From NCBI RefSeq assembly GCF_002940945.1, contig NZ_PNFV01000009.1:1-64000 (forward strand): a DNA stretch of 64,000 bases, in the 5' to 3' direction. Origin of the DNA: Limosilactobacillus pontis (GTDB lineage Bacteria; Bacillota; Bacilli; Lactobacillales; Lactobacillaceae). Shown one piece after another: positions 1 through 12,600 of this stretch. The first letter of the stretch is position 1. Each line of letters starts with the position of its first letter. Both the position numbers and the translations under genes were made by a program. The notes below the pieces were generated by a model. It ran no database searches. It was not told where the DNA came from and saw nothing but the letters and a program-made list of their open reading frames with translations.

Positions 1-65
1 CTAGAATGACTTAATTCGTTTAATATCGATAGCTTTTCTTCTGTACTATATTTTGAATTCCTATC

Positions 66-130
66 CACAAAAAATGCCCTCCAAGTATATAAGATGAATT
101 TTCTATTTCATCTGTATACTTAGAGGGCAT
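66..130 (-). terminator. Intrinsic terminator of guaC
   Basis: A long hairpin has outer arms atgccctc (74-81) and gagggcat (123-130), with a further imperfect stem through the AT-rich middle. Read on the minus strand it lies just past the guaC stop and is followed by a run of six T (complement of 69-74), so it ends guaC transcription. Nothing coding was seen in 1-73. Confidence 0.85.
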
Positions 131-164
131 TATAGCCATCCCGAATACCTGGCGTTTTTATAGT

Positions 165-1139
165 TTAATAGTCTCCGCTCAAAATGGAATTCTTGACGAT
201 TACGTAGTCGACCTTACGGATAGCCTCTAGGTCGCGACCACCAGCGTAGGAGATGGATGATTGCAGGTCTTCCTGCATCTCGCGGAGAGTATCCTTAATC
301 GATCCACGGAACGGAACTAGCATCTGCTTACCCTCGACGTTTCGGTAGGCGCCCTTCTGGACCTCGGAGGCCGAGCCCCAGTATTGCTTGTAGCGTTTGC
401 CGTCGATTGTGATGACGTGACCGGGCGACTCCAGGTGACCGGCCAGCATCGACCCGATCATGACCATCGAGGCCCCGAAACGGACAGACTTGGCGATGTC
501 ACCGTTGTGGCGGATTCCTCCGTCGGCGATGATTGGCTTACGGGCTGCCTTGGCGCAGAGACGAATGGCCGCAAGCTGCCAGCCACCAGTCCCAAAACCG
601 GTCTTTAGTTTGGTGATGCAGGCCTTGCCGGGGCCCACCCCGACTTTGGTGGCGTCGGCTCCGGAATTCTCTAGGTCTCGGACTGCCTCAGGAGTGGCGA
701 CGTTGCCAGCTGTAACGAAGCTGCCTGGTAAATTTCGTTTGATGTACTGAATCATCTTAATGACAAAATCCGAATGACCGTGAGCAACATCAATCGTGAT
801 GTATTCTGGGACTAAATGTTCGGCTTTTAGTCGGTCAATGAAGTCATACTCAGCGTCCTTAATGCCGACTGAGATTGAGGCAAATAGCCCGCGCTCGTGC
901 ATCCGTTTGATAAAGCCGCTCCGGTCTGCTGGCTGAAAACGGTGCATCACGTAGTAGTAGCCATTCTGCGCTAGCCAGACGGCCAGATCCTCGTTGATGA
1001 CACTCTCCATGTTGGCAGGTACAACCGGAATTTTGAAGGTCCGTGGTCCAAATTTCACGCTGGTGTCAGCTTCCCGACGGCTTTTAATAATGCACTTGTT
1101 AGGAATTAGCTGAATATCATCATAATCGAACGTTTGCAC
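165..1139 (-). CDS. guaC: GMP reductase
   Basis: GuaC reduces GMP to IMP with NADPH and releases ammonia, returning guanine nucleotides to the IMP pool. The protein is an IMPDH/GMPR-fold TIM barrel with the catalytic loop GPGKACITK, the phosphate-binding stretch [12 protein letters not shown] and an early conserved segment [11 protein letters not shown] chose the GTG at 1139 (324 aa, usual for Firmicutes GuaC) because AGGAG lies 8 bases upstream; a longer frame opening at 1205 has no ribosome binding site and would overlap the promoter. Divergent from purA, so GMP recycling and AMP synthesis share one control region. Confident in the family; the catalytic Cys loop and GMP-type spacing separate it from the IMP dehydrogenase at 59603. 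Confidence 0.96.
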   Translation of the reverse strand: MQTFDYDDIQLIPNKCIIKSRREADTSVKFGPRTFKIPVVPANMESVINEDLAVWLAQNGYYYVMHRFQPADRSGFIKRMHERGLFASISVGIKDAEYDFIDRLKAEHLVPEYITIDVAHGHSDFVIKMIQYIKRNLPGSFVTAGNVATPEAVRDLENSGADATKVGVGPGKACITKLKTGFGTGGWQLAAIRLCAKAARKPIIADGGIRHNGDIAKSVRFGASMVMIGSMLAGHLESPGHVITIDGKRYKQYWGSASEVQKGAYRNVEGKQMLVPFRGSIKDTLREMQEDLQSSISYAGGRDLEAIRKVDYVIVKNSILSGDY

Positions 1140-1176
1140 AAGAATTGCTCCTTTTATCATAAAATTACCGTAAGCT

Positions 1177-1205
1177 ATTATGCGCTTATCCCAGACCTTC
1201 GTCAA
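1177..1205 (-). promoter_or_regulatory. guaC promoter
   Basis: On the minus strand, -35 TTGACG (1205-1200) and -10 CATAAT (1182-1177) are separated by 17 bases and sit about 40 bases before the GTG start of guaC. Confidence 0.75.
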
Positions 1206-1240
1206 TAAAAATATGGACTATTTTTGCTGATACTCGAAAA

Positions 1241-1253
1241 ATAGTTCGGAAAA
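1241..1253 (-). promoter_or_regulatory. PurBox-like PurR site
   Basis: The minus strand reads TTTTCCGAACTAT, matching the Bacillus/Lactococcus PurBox consensus AWWWCCGAACWWT except its first base. It lies just upstream of the purA -35 box and upstream of the guaC promoter, so a PurR-type regulator could act on both genes. Regulation is inferred from the match and position only. Confidence 0.55.
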
Positions 1254-1257
1254 GTCA

Positions 1258-1286
1258 TTGACGACGGGGGAGTTTTTCGGTAGGAT
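1258..1286 (+). promoter_or_regulatory. purA promoter
   Basis: -35 TTGACG (1258-1263) and -10 TAGGAT (1281-1286) are 17 bases apart, about 50 bases before the purA start codon. Confidence 0.75.
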
Positions 1287-1333
1287 TATGAAGTAAAAGC
1301 GTTTTTTACGAAAATAAACGATGAGGTGAATAA

Positions 1334-2626
<1,293 letters not shown>

Positions 2627-2644
2627 TTAGATAATGAATAGCTA

Positions 2645-2697
2645 AGAGGGCATCAAGCAAGACAAAATTGTCTTGCTTGGTGCCCTCTTTTTGACTT
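2645..2697 (+). terminator. Intrinsic terminator of purA
   Basis: A nearly perfect stem of about 20 bp (arms starting gagggcatcaagcaag and ending cttgcttggtgccctc) with an AATT loop is followed by TTTTT. Confidence 0.95.
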
Positions 2698-3096
2698 AAT
2701 GTTTATCGTGCAATAAATATACTTGATATTTGATTATGTCAATTAAGTTTAAAATATTTCTGCTATTGAGATTTTTAATATACTCCTATTTGATAGTGAT
2801 TAATTTAATTAAAGTACTTTTGGGAGATATACATGAAAAAGTTATCATATTAGATTTATAATTATATTTGATTGTTTTTCATTGATTGATTATCTAACAG
2901 TTGATTTATCAATATATTTGGTGATGCTTTGATTGTTGGGTTATTCTTTTGATAACCAATGCTATAGAAAGGCGCTTGCGATGACTTTTAAATTTTCTTA
3001 AAATAAAAATTGTAAAATATAAAGAATAAAACCGTCATAAATAAACATTTATCCTAATTATGACGGAGAGTACCAAGATTTAGGGGGATTGGTATT
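2698..3096. other. AT-rich upstream region of the first adhesin gene
   Basis: About 400 bases with no gene. A possible extended -10 (TGCTATAGA, 2960-2968) lies about 130 bases before the start codon but lacks a good -35. The last 20 bases contain TTTAGGGGGATTGGTAT, which recurs before the second adhesin gene. An A/T-rich upstream region is otherwise all I can see. Confidence 0.5.
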
Positions 3097-6000
3097 ATGG
3101 TTTCAAAAAATAATCATATGATAAAACGGGCCCAAATTGCCGAACGGGAAGTACCGCACTATGGTTTGCGGAAGCTCGGGGTTGGGGTCGTTTCTGTTTT
3201 GTTAGGAACAACGATGTATCTTGGCGCCAACAGTACAGTTGCCAACGCAGATGAGCTCACTAGTGGTGGCGACATCAACGACGGTACCAGCCAGACGGGG
3301 GCGAGTGTGCAGAACACTGGTAAGGTTGTGGCTATTAACAATACGGCCACACAGGCAACTCCTGCAACTTCAGCGGCTCAGAGCAGTCAGTCGTCTTCAG
3401 CTATAAGTAATAGTGATAGTGTGGCAAATGCAGAAAAGAATTCTAGCTTGTCTGCAAACACTCAGACTAGCCAAAATGGGTCGTCTAGCCAAGTATCCCA
3501 AGTTCCTAATTCTCAGATGTCTACCCCGGCAGATGGTACAACGAATATTTCTAGTAATAATCAAAATGAAATTCAGCAAAATAATATTAACGATGAATTA
3601 ACAGATGGCTATGCAGAAGTTTATCCTATTACTCAATATGCTTGGGGATCGGTATTTAGTGACGTAAATGAATCTAGAGATGTTCCGCCAGTCTATGGGG
3701 TAAAAATAAAGTTTGAGAAAGATAATACTGGAAAATATAAGGTAGTCGATCTTGATAATATTGCTAAGGCGGATACTCTAGAGATCAATACTGCGGAGAA
3801 AAAGCCAGGTGAATATAAAGCTTATTTTGTCGACAAGTATAATCATAAGTTAACTGTACTAGACCCAAATAAAATTGATACAACTCACAAGTATCCTTTA
3901 TTCTTAAAAGTAGTTCCATCCGATCAAGAAGATCAGATTTATAATGGCGGTGGAACTGTTCTTCAATCGGTGATGGATCAATATAACCCGATTAAGAATA
4001 ATAAAACGTTTGAACAGGCAATTGACCTTAGTGGTTATAAAGACTCTGATTTGGAGCAAATCGGTAATTTTTGGTCAATTTTTGATCCAAGCGTTGTAGC
4101 AGATAAGGCCTTTAACAATGATTTAGCTAGTGAAAATAATTGGAAAACACTGTACGGGTATCGTTACTGTGTTGCTCCATCTAGCTATATTAAGGCGTTA
4201 TTAACTACTGGGTTACCAACTATTACTCGTAATGGTCAACAATACTATTTGGTTTTAAATAGTGATTCTACATATAAATCGCAAGATATTGATGAATTAT
4301 ATAATTTATTCAATAATCCTAAAGCACTTCAAAAATCAATTAATGGGTTGGATGTTCAAAATACGACCCTTATTGCTACTAATGAAGATAAAGGTAGCCA
4401 AACCTTAGCTAAGCTATATAATGCCGAGACATCTACAGAGCTGAATAATTTAGTTGAAAATTACCAAAATGGTAACGCTACAGCAGCTCAAAATCCTACA
4501 GTACTAATGATTCCGGAATTAGGCGAAAATGATGAACTGATTCCGGGAAAATATGCTGGGCGGATGATTTTATATTACAAAGGATTAGGCAGTGACGAAG
4601 GATCTCCAGAACTTAAAGTCATGTATTCTTCAATGGATCCAGGATACAGAGGAAAATTGCCATCTATTTATAATTATCTTGGTGGTGGGGACGCCGAATG
4701 CGCAGGCATGTTTGTATTACCCCAAAGGTCAACAGCTTCAATTACTTATATTGATGATACGCTCAACAAGCAATTACCTGGTGGTGAGGAAATTGAAGGC
4801 CACTATACTGATAAGATTAGTTTTTCAATTGATCCTAGCCAACAAATTGCTAATTATGTAAAGCAAGGCTATAAGTTAGTAAGCAATGACTACAAGCCAG
4901 ACCAGCTCTTTAATTCAGATGGAGCAAATAATGTGTTTGAAGTGCATTTTGTCCATAATGTTGTACCAAAGTCTCAAACCAAGGTAACGACGCGAACGAT
5001 TCACTATATTTTAAATGATGGTTCTGTAATGCATGATAATGATGGCAACAAAATTCCAAATGTTGTCCAGAAAGTTATCTATACGGGGAACTCTTACATT
5101 GATAAAGTAACGGATAAGCCAGTCAATGCTAAGCAAGATGCTAACAAAAATTGGGTAGTGGATACTACTAATACGGCAACTCCTAAGCCTGAATGGAAGA
5201 TTACGTCTACAAAAGATAAATTTATTGAAGTACCGTCGCCAGTTGTATCTGGATATGTTGAGACTCCAGAAATTGTCAAAGAAGAAACTCCGGTTATGCC
5301 TGAGACGCAAAGTGTCAATGAAGACGTATACGTTGTCTACAAGAAAGCACCAATCACATATAAGACAAACCGGGAAACTAAGACGGTAACGCGGACAATT
5401 AAGTACTTAGATAGCCAAACTGGTCAGGAAATCCCTAATGTTAGTGAGATTTCTCAAGTATCTAACCTTTCTCGTGACGAAATTACAGATGAACAAGGTA
5501 AAGTAATTGGCTATGGGACAGTAAGCGAGGATGGTCACAGTTACCAGTTGAATAACGCTTGGATGTTGGATAAAAATGGCTGGAAGGAGCAAGGATCTCC
5601 GGATCTTACTGCCAAAGGCTACAAGAAGGTGCCGCACTTTATCGATGGTCAAGATGCTTCAATTGTTAAAGAAGCTCAACCTGACTTGGATAATCCGGTA
5701 GATCAAACGGTTAAGGTTTACTATGATCACGATACGATACCGGTAACGCCAAATCATCCTCAAGACAAAGATGGTCTACGTCATGATGATCTGAATAAGA
5801 CGGTAATCCGGACAATTAATTACCAAGATACCACTGGTAAGGCGGTTAATGGTGCACCAGATGGTAAAGCCACTTATCAACAAAGTGCTCACTTTACCCG
5901 GACAGCGATTATTGATAAGGTAACGGATAAGATTCTCGGTTACGACACCAATAATGATGGTAAAGTGGATGTTACTATTGGTGATTATGCATGGACACCG

Positions 6001-8709
6001 ATTCACAGTACCTTTGATGAGGTTGATTCTAAAGCGCCAAAGGATCTAGGTTACACTAATGTAGATGTCAGTTCTGTTGGTCAAGAACAGGTTGCATACT
6101 ATACCCCATCTCAAAAGATTACTGTTACTTACAGCAATGTAAAGCCGGAACAGGTTGAAAAGGCAATCCTGCACATTATTGATATCACTGATGGTAATAA
6201 GGAACTGAACTCCTTCAAAGTCTCTGGTAAAGACAATACTGCAATTACCTTTGACGGCGCTGCAGGCAATGTGGATGCATTGACTAAGGCCGGCTATAAG
6301 GTTCATAGCATTGTTCAGGCAACAACTGATCCACAGAAACCAACCAAGTATGGAACGGACTATAACACTGCCGCCGGTCAATGGAAGTTCGATAACAAAC
6401 CAAGTGTCAACCAAGAATTCTATGTCTTCTTGGAACACGACTACACACCGATTAACCCTGAAAATGCTTATGGTCGGAAAGATCTGACACGGAAGGTTGT
6501 TGAAACCGTCCACTACGTTGATGAAGCAACTGGTAAACCGGTAGCAAGTGACTACACCAACACGTTAACCTTTACTGGTCAAGGGATGGTCGACAAGGTT
6601 ACCGGCAAGATGCTTGCTGTGAAGAGTACGGCCAATGGTAAGATTGCCTACGACTACGACCTCAAGAATGAAAAGAATATCAGTACCGCTAAGGATAGCG
6701 ACTTCGTATGGTCCACGCCAACGGTATTGCAGAAGGTTACGTCACCAACGATTGATGGGTACACGATTGATGCTGCCAAGACCACGCCGAGTGACCTGGC
6801 GGATGGTAACGACATTAAGGCCATTGAGAATGTTGCCTACAGCCATGACAACGTGGAAGCCACGGTTTACTACAAGGCCAACCCAGTCGAAGTTCACAAG
6901 GCTGAACTGACGATCTACGCTAATGGTCAAGAAGTTGGCAAAACCAGTGCTACGGGCGCTAAGGGGACGGCGATCAGCTTTGAAAATGCTGACAACATCG
7001 TTCAGGCTTACCTTAACAATGGTTATAAGTTCGACCACGCTCAAGATGTTACGAATAACCAGAAACTGAGCGGGACTTCATACGACACAATTAACTTCGG
7101 TAATTACGCAGCAACCAATAACAGTGATCAGAAGTTTGCCATTTACCTGACGAAGGCACCGGCTAAGACCCAGCAAAGCGCTGAATTGATTATCAATGAT
7201 GTTACGCCCAAGAAGGCTGTTCAGCTTGGAAAGTATACCCAGTCTGGTCTGGAAGGCACTCCGATTAGCTTCGTCGATACTCAGTCTCAGCTTAATTATC
7301 TGCTTAGCCATGGTTATATTTGGAAAGATGTCAGTTACAATGGACAGAGCTTACCTGCTAAGGGTTACCAGGACATCAAGTTTGGTAACTACGATAGTGT
7401 TGCTGACAAGGCTGGTGCTAGTCAACAGTGGGTTATTGAATTAGTTCACAACATCAAGAATCAACCGATGACCACCACATCAACGGCTCATGTTCATTAC
7501 ATTATGGCCGATGGTACTAAGGCACCTGCTGACAGCCCAGTTCAAACAATTACCTGGACGAAGACTGATCAGGTTGATCAGGTCACAGGTAAGACGGTTA
7601 AGGCTGGCACTTGGACACCAGATAAATCATCCTTTGCTGATGTTGAGTCGCCTGAAGTTCAGAATTATCAGCCAAATATGAAGAATGTTCACTTTGCTGC
7701 ACCACAACAGGGTAATAGTTATGTTGTCACCGTTATCTACACTAAGAATGATCAGAAGCCATCACCAGTGGATCAAGGGACAATTGAGGTTACGGTTCAC
7801 GACGTTACGACTGATCAAGACCTAACGGAGTATGGTAAGCAGAGTGGCGTCCAAAAGGTTGGAACTGAATTTAACTATGACAAGACAGGGACACTTAAGG
7901 ATCTTAAAGACGCAGGTTACAAGATTATCAATCCAGAAGTTACGATCCCGACAACGGTTGCCAAGAGTGACCAACATGTCACGATCTATGTTGAACACCA
8001 GATCATTCCGGTAACACCAGACAAGCCAGGCAACGGTTTGAATCGCGACGACTTGACTAAGACGGTTACTGAAACGATTCACTACGAAGGTGCTGGTGAG
8101 CAGACTCCTGCCGCTAAGACCGCTAAATTATTCTTTAATGGAACGGCCTACTATGATAGTGTCACGAAGAAGTGGACGTATGCTAGTGGCAATGAACTCA
8201 AGGACCAGACCGAGAACGTTACCTGGATTGCTCAAAGTGGTAATCAGTTTGCAACGGTCGTAACCCCGACGATCAATGGCTATACCTCCAAGGTTCAAGA
8301 GGGTTACGATGACGGTCAAGGCAATGTTAAGGAAATCCCTGGCATTGACCAGAACTCCAAGGATATTGATATTACGGTTGCTTATAGCAAGGCTGTTCAA
8401 CCGACGAGTCCAACACAACCGACGAACAAGCCAACAAATCCGACGAGTCCAACGCAGCCGACGAAGAAGCCGACAAGCCCGACGAGTCCGATGATAAAGC
8501 CAGTACCACAGACAAACACGCTTAAGGCTGTTCCAACTGCACAGCTGGTTAGCCGGTACCATGGTCTTCCCGCATCGCAACGGTCAGCTCAACAGAATAG
8601 CACCAAGTTGCCACAGACAGGTAATCAAGAGGCCATTTCTGCTGCTTCTCTTGGCCTGATGGGTCTGGCACTTGCTGGAGGTCTCGCTGGTATGAAAAAA
8701 ACGTTATGA
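3097..8709 (+). CDS. LPXTG-anchored mucus-binding (Mub/MucBP-type) surface protein, 1870 aa
   Basis: Predicted cell-wall adhesin. The N-terminus has a YSIRK-like signal (HYGLRKLGVGVVSVLLG, about residues 23-39) with probable cleavage near ANAD (50-53), then a Ser/Thr/Asn-rich stretch (55-165) and a non-repeat domain (about 170-610) related to that of the next gene. From about 628 there are six beta-rich B2-type repeats (starts near 628, 757, 896, 1126, 1458, 1648) interleaved with four ubiquitin-like B1-type segments (near 1020, 1268, 1361, 1562). A Pro/Thr linker (1768-1805) precedes LPQTG (1838-1842), a hydrophobic segment and a short charged tail. Sortase A anchoring and mucin binding follow from family knowledge. 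The tail ends MKKTL through an apparent +1 slip in a run of seven A (see findings). The ATG follows AGGGGG. Confidence 0.93.
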   Translation: MVSKNNHMIKRAQIAEREVPHYGLRKLGVGVVSVLLGTTMYLGANSTVANADELTSGGDINDGTSQTGASVQNTGKVVAINNTATQATPATSAAQSSQSSSAISNSDSVANAEKNSSLSANTQTSQNGSSSQVSQVPNSQMSTPADGTTNISSNNQNEIQQNNINDELTDGYAEVYPITQYAWGSVFSDVNESRDVPPVYGVKIKFEKDNTGKYKVVDLDNIAKADTLEINTAEKKPGEYKAYFVDKYNHKLTVLDPNKIDTTHKYPLFLKVVPSDQEDQIYNGGGTVLQSVMDQYNPIKNNKTFEQAIDLSGYKDSDLEQIGNFWSIFDPSVVADKAFNNDLASENNWKTLYGYRYCVAPSSYIKALLTTGLPTITRNGQQYYLVLNSDSTYKSQDIDELYNLFNNPKALQKSINGLDVQNTTLIATNEDKGSQTLAKLYNAETSTELNNLVENYQNGNATAAQNPTVLMIPELGENDELIPGKYAGRMILYYKGLGSDEGSPELKVMYSSMDPGYRGKLPSIYNYLGGGDAECAGMFVLPQRSTASITYIDDTLNKQLPGGEEIEGHYTDKISFSIDPSQQIANYVKQGYKLVSNDYKPDQLFNSDGANNVFEVHFVHNVVPKSQTKVTTRTIHYILNDGSVMHDNDGNKIPNVVQKVIYTGNSYIDKVTDKPVNAKQDANKNWVVDTTNTATPKPEWKITSTKDKFIEVPSPVVSGYVETPEIVKEETPVMPETQSVNEDVYVVYKKAPITYKTNRETKTVTRTIKYLDSQTGQEIPNVSEISQVSNLSRDEITDEQGKVIGYGTVSEDGHSYQLNNAWMLDKNGWKEQGSPDLTAKGYKKVPHFIDGQDASIVKEAQPDLDNPVDQTVKVYYDHDTIPVTPNHPQDKDGLRHDDLNKTVIRTINYQDTTGKAVNGAPDGKATYQQSAHFTRTAIIDKVTDKILGYDTNNDGKVDVTIGDYAWTPIHSTFDEVDSKAPKDLGYTNVDVSSVGQEQVAYYTPSQKITVTYSNVKPEQVEKAILHIIDITDGNKELNSFKVSGKDNTAITFDGAAGNVDALTKAGYKVHSIVQATTDPQKPTKYGTDYNTAAGQWKFDNKPSVNQEFYVFLEHDYTPINPENAYGRKDLTRKVVETVHYVDEATGKPVASDYTNTLTFTGQGMVDKVTGKMLAVKSTANGKIAYDYDLKNEKNISTAKDSDFVWSTPTVLQKVTSPTIDGYTIDAAKTTPSDLADGNDIKAIENVAYSHDNVEATVYYKANPVEVHKAELTIYANGQEVGKTSATGAKGTAISFENADNIVQAYLNNGYKFDHAQDVTNNQKLSGTSYDTINFGNYAATNNSDQKFAIYLTKAPAKTQQSAELIINDVTPKKAVQLGKYTQSGLEGTPISFVDTQSQLNYLLSHGYIWKDVSYNGQSLPAKGYQDIKFGNYDSVADKAGASQQWVIELVHNIKNQPMTTTSTAHVHYIMADGTKAPADSPVQTITWTKTDQVDQVTGKTVKAGTWTPDKSSFADVESPEVQNYQPNMKNVHFAAPQQGNSYVVTVIYTKNDQKPSPVDQGTIEVTVHDVTTDQDLTEYGKQSGVQKVGTEFNYDKTGTLKDLKDAGYKIINPEVTIPTTVAKSDQHVTIYVEHQIIPVTPDKPGNGLNRDDLTKTVTETIHYEGAGEQTPAAKTAKLFFNGTAYYDSVTKKWTYASGNELKDQTENVTWIAQSGNQFATVVTPTINGYTSKVQEGYDDGQGNVKEIPGIDQNSKDIDITVAYSKAVQPTSPTQPTNKPTNPTSPTQPTKKPTSPTSPMIKPVPQTNTLKAVPTAQLVSRYHGLPASQRSAQQNSTKLPQTGNQEAISAASLGLMGLALAGGLAGMKKTL

Positions 8710-8810
8710 ATAGTATTGATGCTTGGCATTGATTAGCTTCCTAAGTCTTAAAACAAACAGACTCCTAAAACTTTATGATCGATGATTTAGGATTATCAGT
8801 GTCGAGTGAA

Positions 8811-8849
8811 AACGGCTCACGATTAATTTTGATCGTGAGCCGTTTTTTG
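8811..8849 (+). terminator. Intrinsic terminator of the first adhesin gene
   Basis: A 13-bp stem, aacggctcacgat with atcgtgagccgtt, is followed by a T-run. A second small inverted repeat (cctaaa...tttagg, 8764-8791) precedes it; the same pair of hairpins follows the second adhesin gene. Confidence 0.9.
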
Positions 8850-9645
8850 TATGGATTAAGTAGACATCAATTATATTGATCTTGTGTAACCTTTATGGTT
8901 GATGATCGATTAGTTTCTCAAGCATCACCTGGTTAATACAGTGATTCTTCATTGCCGATAAATCAAATGAAAATTTTGTCTATAGTTATCTGTCTATATA
9001 GATATGTATAGAGAAATGACCAGATGTGTTCTATCTTAAGTCGAGTCTCTTGGCTTGGGATGGGCATATTACAAGGTTTGCCAATAGAACTACTAACGAA
9101 TTGGTATCCTAATACGCCATTAAACTTTTGATGGTGAAAATGTGAGTCTGAAGATGAGGCATATAAAGACCCTGAGTAAAATTATAAAGTGCAATTTAAT
9201 AAACAAAATTCCAACGTATTTTAAGGCAATTCAAATCATACAGTTTTCTCGGTGTTTTTTATATGATTAGTTATCGCTAAATAGGCAAAGTGTTTTTTCA
9301 TTAGTAATAAAAAATAAATGGTTGATAGTTGAAATGGGGACGACTATTACTACAATAGCGAGAACAAAAGCAGTATCGACAAGCAAATTAAACGTATGAA
9401 AAAATAATCATATTTAATTAATAATTAAAATTGCTAGTTTATTTATTGTTACGTGATGGAAAGCTGGCTTATCGGTGCATTGATGGATTACTAATTTTTA
9501 TATAACCATTAAAACATTAATCTATTACTTGTTATAAAAAATATTTTTAATAAAATATAAATTGTATAACAAGTCATTCTAATCATGAAGCTACTTTAAA
9601 ATTAACCATGATGTGGAGTGCTAAAGTTTAGGGGGATTGGTATTT
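8850..9645. other. Intergenic AT-rich stretch between the two adhesin genes
   Basis: About 800 bases with no gene I can support. It becomes strongly AT-rich after 9230. A 24-codon open stretch (about 9336-9407, ending KRMKK and a stop) has no start codon after an upstream in-frame stop and may be chance or a remnant. The final bases repeat TTTAGGGGGATTGGTAT, seen before the first adhesin gene. Confidence 0.5.
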
Positions 9646-12600
9646 ATGGTTTCAAAGAATAATCATGCGATGAAACAAGCTCAGATAGCCGAGCGTGAAG
9701 TGCCGCACTATGGCTTACGGAAGCTTGGAATTGGGGTTGTTTCTGTTTTACTGGGAACTACGATGTATTTTGGTGCCAACAATATGATTGCCGATGCAGC
9801 AACGATTGACGATAACGGTAGTACGACCAGTGATGCTGCGAAAACGACTGCATCACAGCCGGCAGTTACCAATAGTGTCGTTCCCTTACATACAGATGTA
9901 GCTACCCATAATTCGGCAGCTTCACAACCAGCTACAAGTGATGCTAACACTACTACGTCGTCTTCATCAGCTGATTCGACCAATACAGTTGCATCAAATC
10001 AAGTAAATCAACCTGTTGTTGCACAAGACCAGAGTGAAAGATCAACGACCCCGTCGGATCCGACTACAAATGCTGGGTCAGTTATCCTATACAGTTATAA
10101 TGAAGGAACCGCCTATCAAGGGGAAAACTACATAAAAATTCCTTATAAATATAACGCAGCAACCGGTAAATATGATGTTATTAAGTTAGACCCTCATAGT
10201 AACCAGATACTAAATAATAAGGATTGGCAGCTTACAAGTACAACGGACAATCCAGGGGAAATCATTTATCGAAATAACCATAATCAGGTTATCTCAAGCT
10301 TTGATCCAAACACATTGGTTGATAAGTCGGCTAACACCGCCGTCTTTGTCGACATATCTGGAGATGGTATGGGCAAAAGTATAAATTCCTTTCAGCAGCA
10401 ATTGGACAAGCACCCAATTAAGCTAACTGATGGAATGTGGACGGACCAATATCAGATCAATGATTCTAATGCCTACCTTCTAACTGCTGGTCCACTTTCA
10501 ATTAATGGACCAGCAGAACTCATGCAGGCCCAGACTAAGGCTGGTATGTCGTATTCCTATCCTAAAGATAATTTCGTGTTTAATAATTTACCAAAGGATT
10601 ATTATAAGCCTTTTGTGAATTTGGGGACCCTTTCGACTGGTGATGGGGTTAAACTTAAGGCCGATGGAACTTATGATTTGAGTGGCTTGCCAAACGATGA
10701 AACTGTTAATTTATACGTTGATCCGATTAATCATAGCGGTGATCTTTTAAATGAGGAACAGCTTCAACATGTGGTTAACCTAATGGCTGACGCAGCCCAA
10801 GGAAAGAAGGCCCAGTGGGTTCAGGTCTCTAGCGGAAATGATACCGGACAGGAAGAATTCGTTAATTTGACAACTAACGAAAAAGTGGCTATCGATAGTG
10901 ACGACTTGTTGTCTTCGTATTTTGGCAATAGGGTTGTAAAAACAAGTGACTCGGCAGATGAGACACTTAATAAGATTGCTGATCCTTCCTTATATAATGG
11001 AGTTTATGAATGCTCTAGTCAGGTTTTACCAATTTTTGGCTATAGTCAGACTGGACAGCGGGACTATAATAAGCCGGTTGCCTTAGTAGGTATTTATCCC
11101 ACATATGATGGTAAGGTATTGTTAGCTTCTCGGATGATTGACCCAAACTATCAAGGGCAATTAGATAGTATTTGGTCCTATGTAGTTGGTGGGTCTAGTG
11201 ATGGATCAATTGGTTTTCTTTACATGCCAGTCGTTAATGAACATACGACTGGTCAAGTTAAGTTTGTTGATGTGACTGATCCACAGAAGCCGCAGCCGCT
11301 GAAAGTCGATAACCTTAATGGCATGGTTGGTACAATGATGGATCTATCGACAGCGCAGAAACAGTTAGATGACTATCTTTCCACTAAGGGTGGCGGGTAT
11401 ATACTCGCTGATGATAACAGTGCGATAAATCGCAATTCTCAGATTATTTCAAAAGAGTTTACTGATCAGGTTGAAAAGAATGTTATTACAATTAACTTGA
11501 TGCACCTGCAGAAGGCAACTTTGAAATATGTCGATGATAGTGAAGGAGGCCAACCAATTGATTATGGTTACTATGATGAAGATGGCCTCCAAGGTAAAGC
11601 TGGGCAGGCAATTACCTTTACCACTAATCCGGTAAAAACGATTGCACTATTAAAAAAACGTCATTACGTCTTTGCTAGTGCAAGTGGGAATGCTGTAAAA
11701 CTTAAGCCGGGAGTAGACGATAAAGCAGGGCTTAACGATTATATAATTGCTAATTACAATACTGCTACCGATGATGTACAAAATATTGTTATACATATGA
11801 AGCATGCCTATGATACAGTCTCGAAGTCTAAGACTGTCAAAGAGACAATCAATTACTTGTATGCAGGTAGTAAATGGCCAGCTGCATCAGTTTATCACGC
11901 CAAAGATATCACCTTTACGGGAACCCAGAGTAAGGACGAGGTCACAGGAGAAACGGTTGGCGACATCAAGTGGACACCAACTACTAGCGACTTTCAAAAT
12001 GTGGAAAGCCCGAAGATCAAGGGTTACACGGCTGACCAGCTTCAGGCAGGTGCCATAACTGTTAATCCAGATAGTCAAAACGTGGTTATCAATGTTTACT
12101 ACAAGGCTGACCAGCAACCGCTAACCTACACAGTCATTGATGATACGACGGGTAAAACGTTGGAAGATCATCAAGATTTGGCCAAGGGTGATACTAATAG
12201 CCTGATTCCTAATAGTGTGGCCTCCAAGTACGACCAAATTCGGAACGGCTGGATTGCCAAGGGTTACCAGCTGGATTTGAACGAAGCTAATGGTCTCGGT
12301 TACGATTTCCTACCGGATAACTTCGGGACTGGTGCCCAGAATGTCACGGTTTACTTAATTCATGGTCAAAAGACAGTTCCTGCTAAGGATACAGCGGACA
12401 TTACGGAGACAATCCATTATGTTTATGGAAATGGTCCTAAGAAAGGTCAGCCAGCTGCCAAGGATTATGAAAAGACGTATCACTTCACGGCTACAGAAAT
12501 TGTGGATGCCATCACTGGTGACCCAATTCTGATAAATGGTCAGCCGCAGCTTACTTGGAGCTCTGATCAGCATGCTGATGCCGTTGAGAGTCCAGTAGCT

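Noticed and set aside
9336..9407. 24-codon open stretch ending KRMKK between the adhesin genes
   Set aside because: No start codon, preceded by an in-frame stop, and too short to identify; may be chance.
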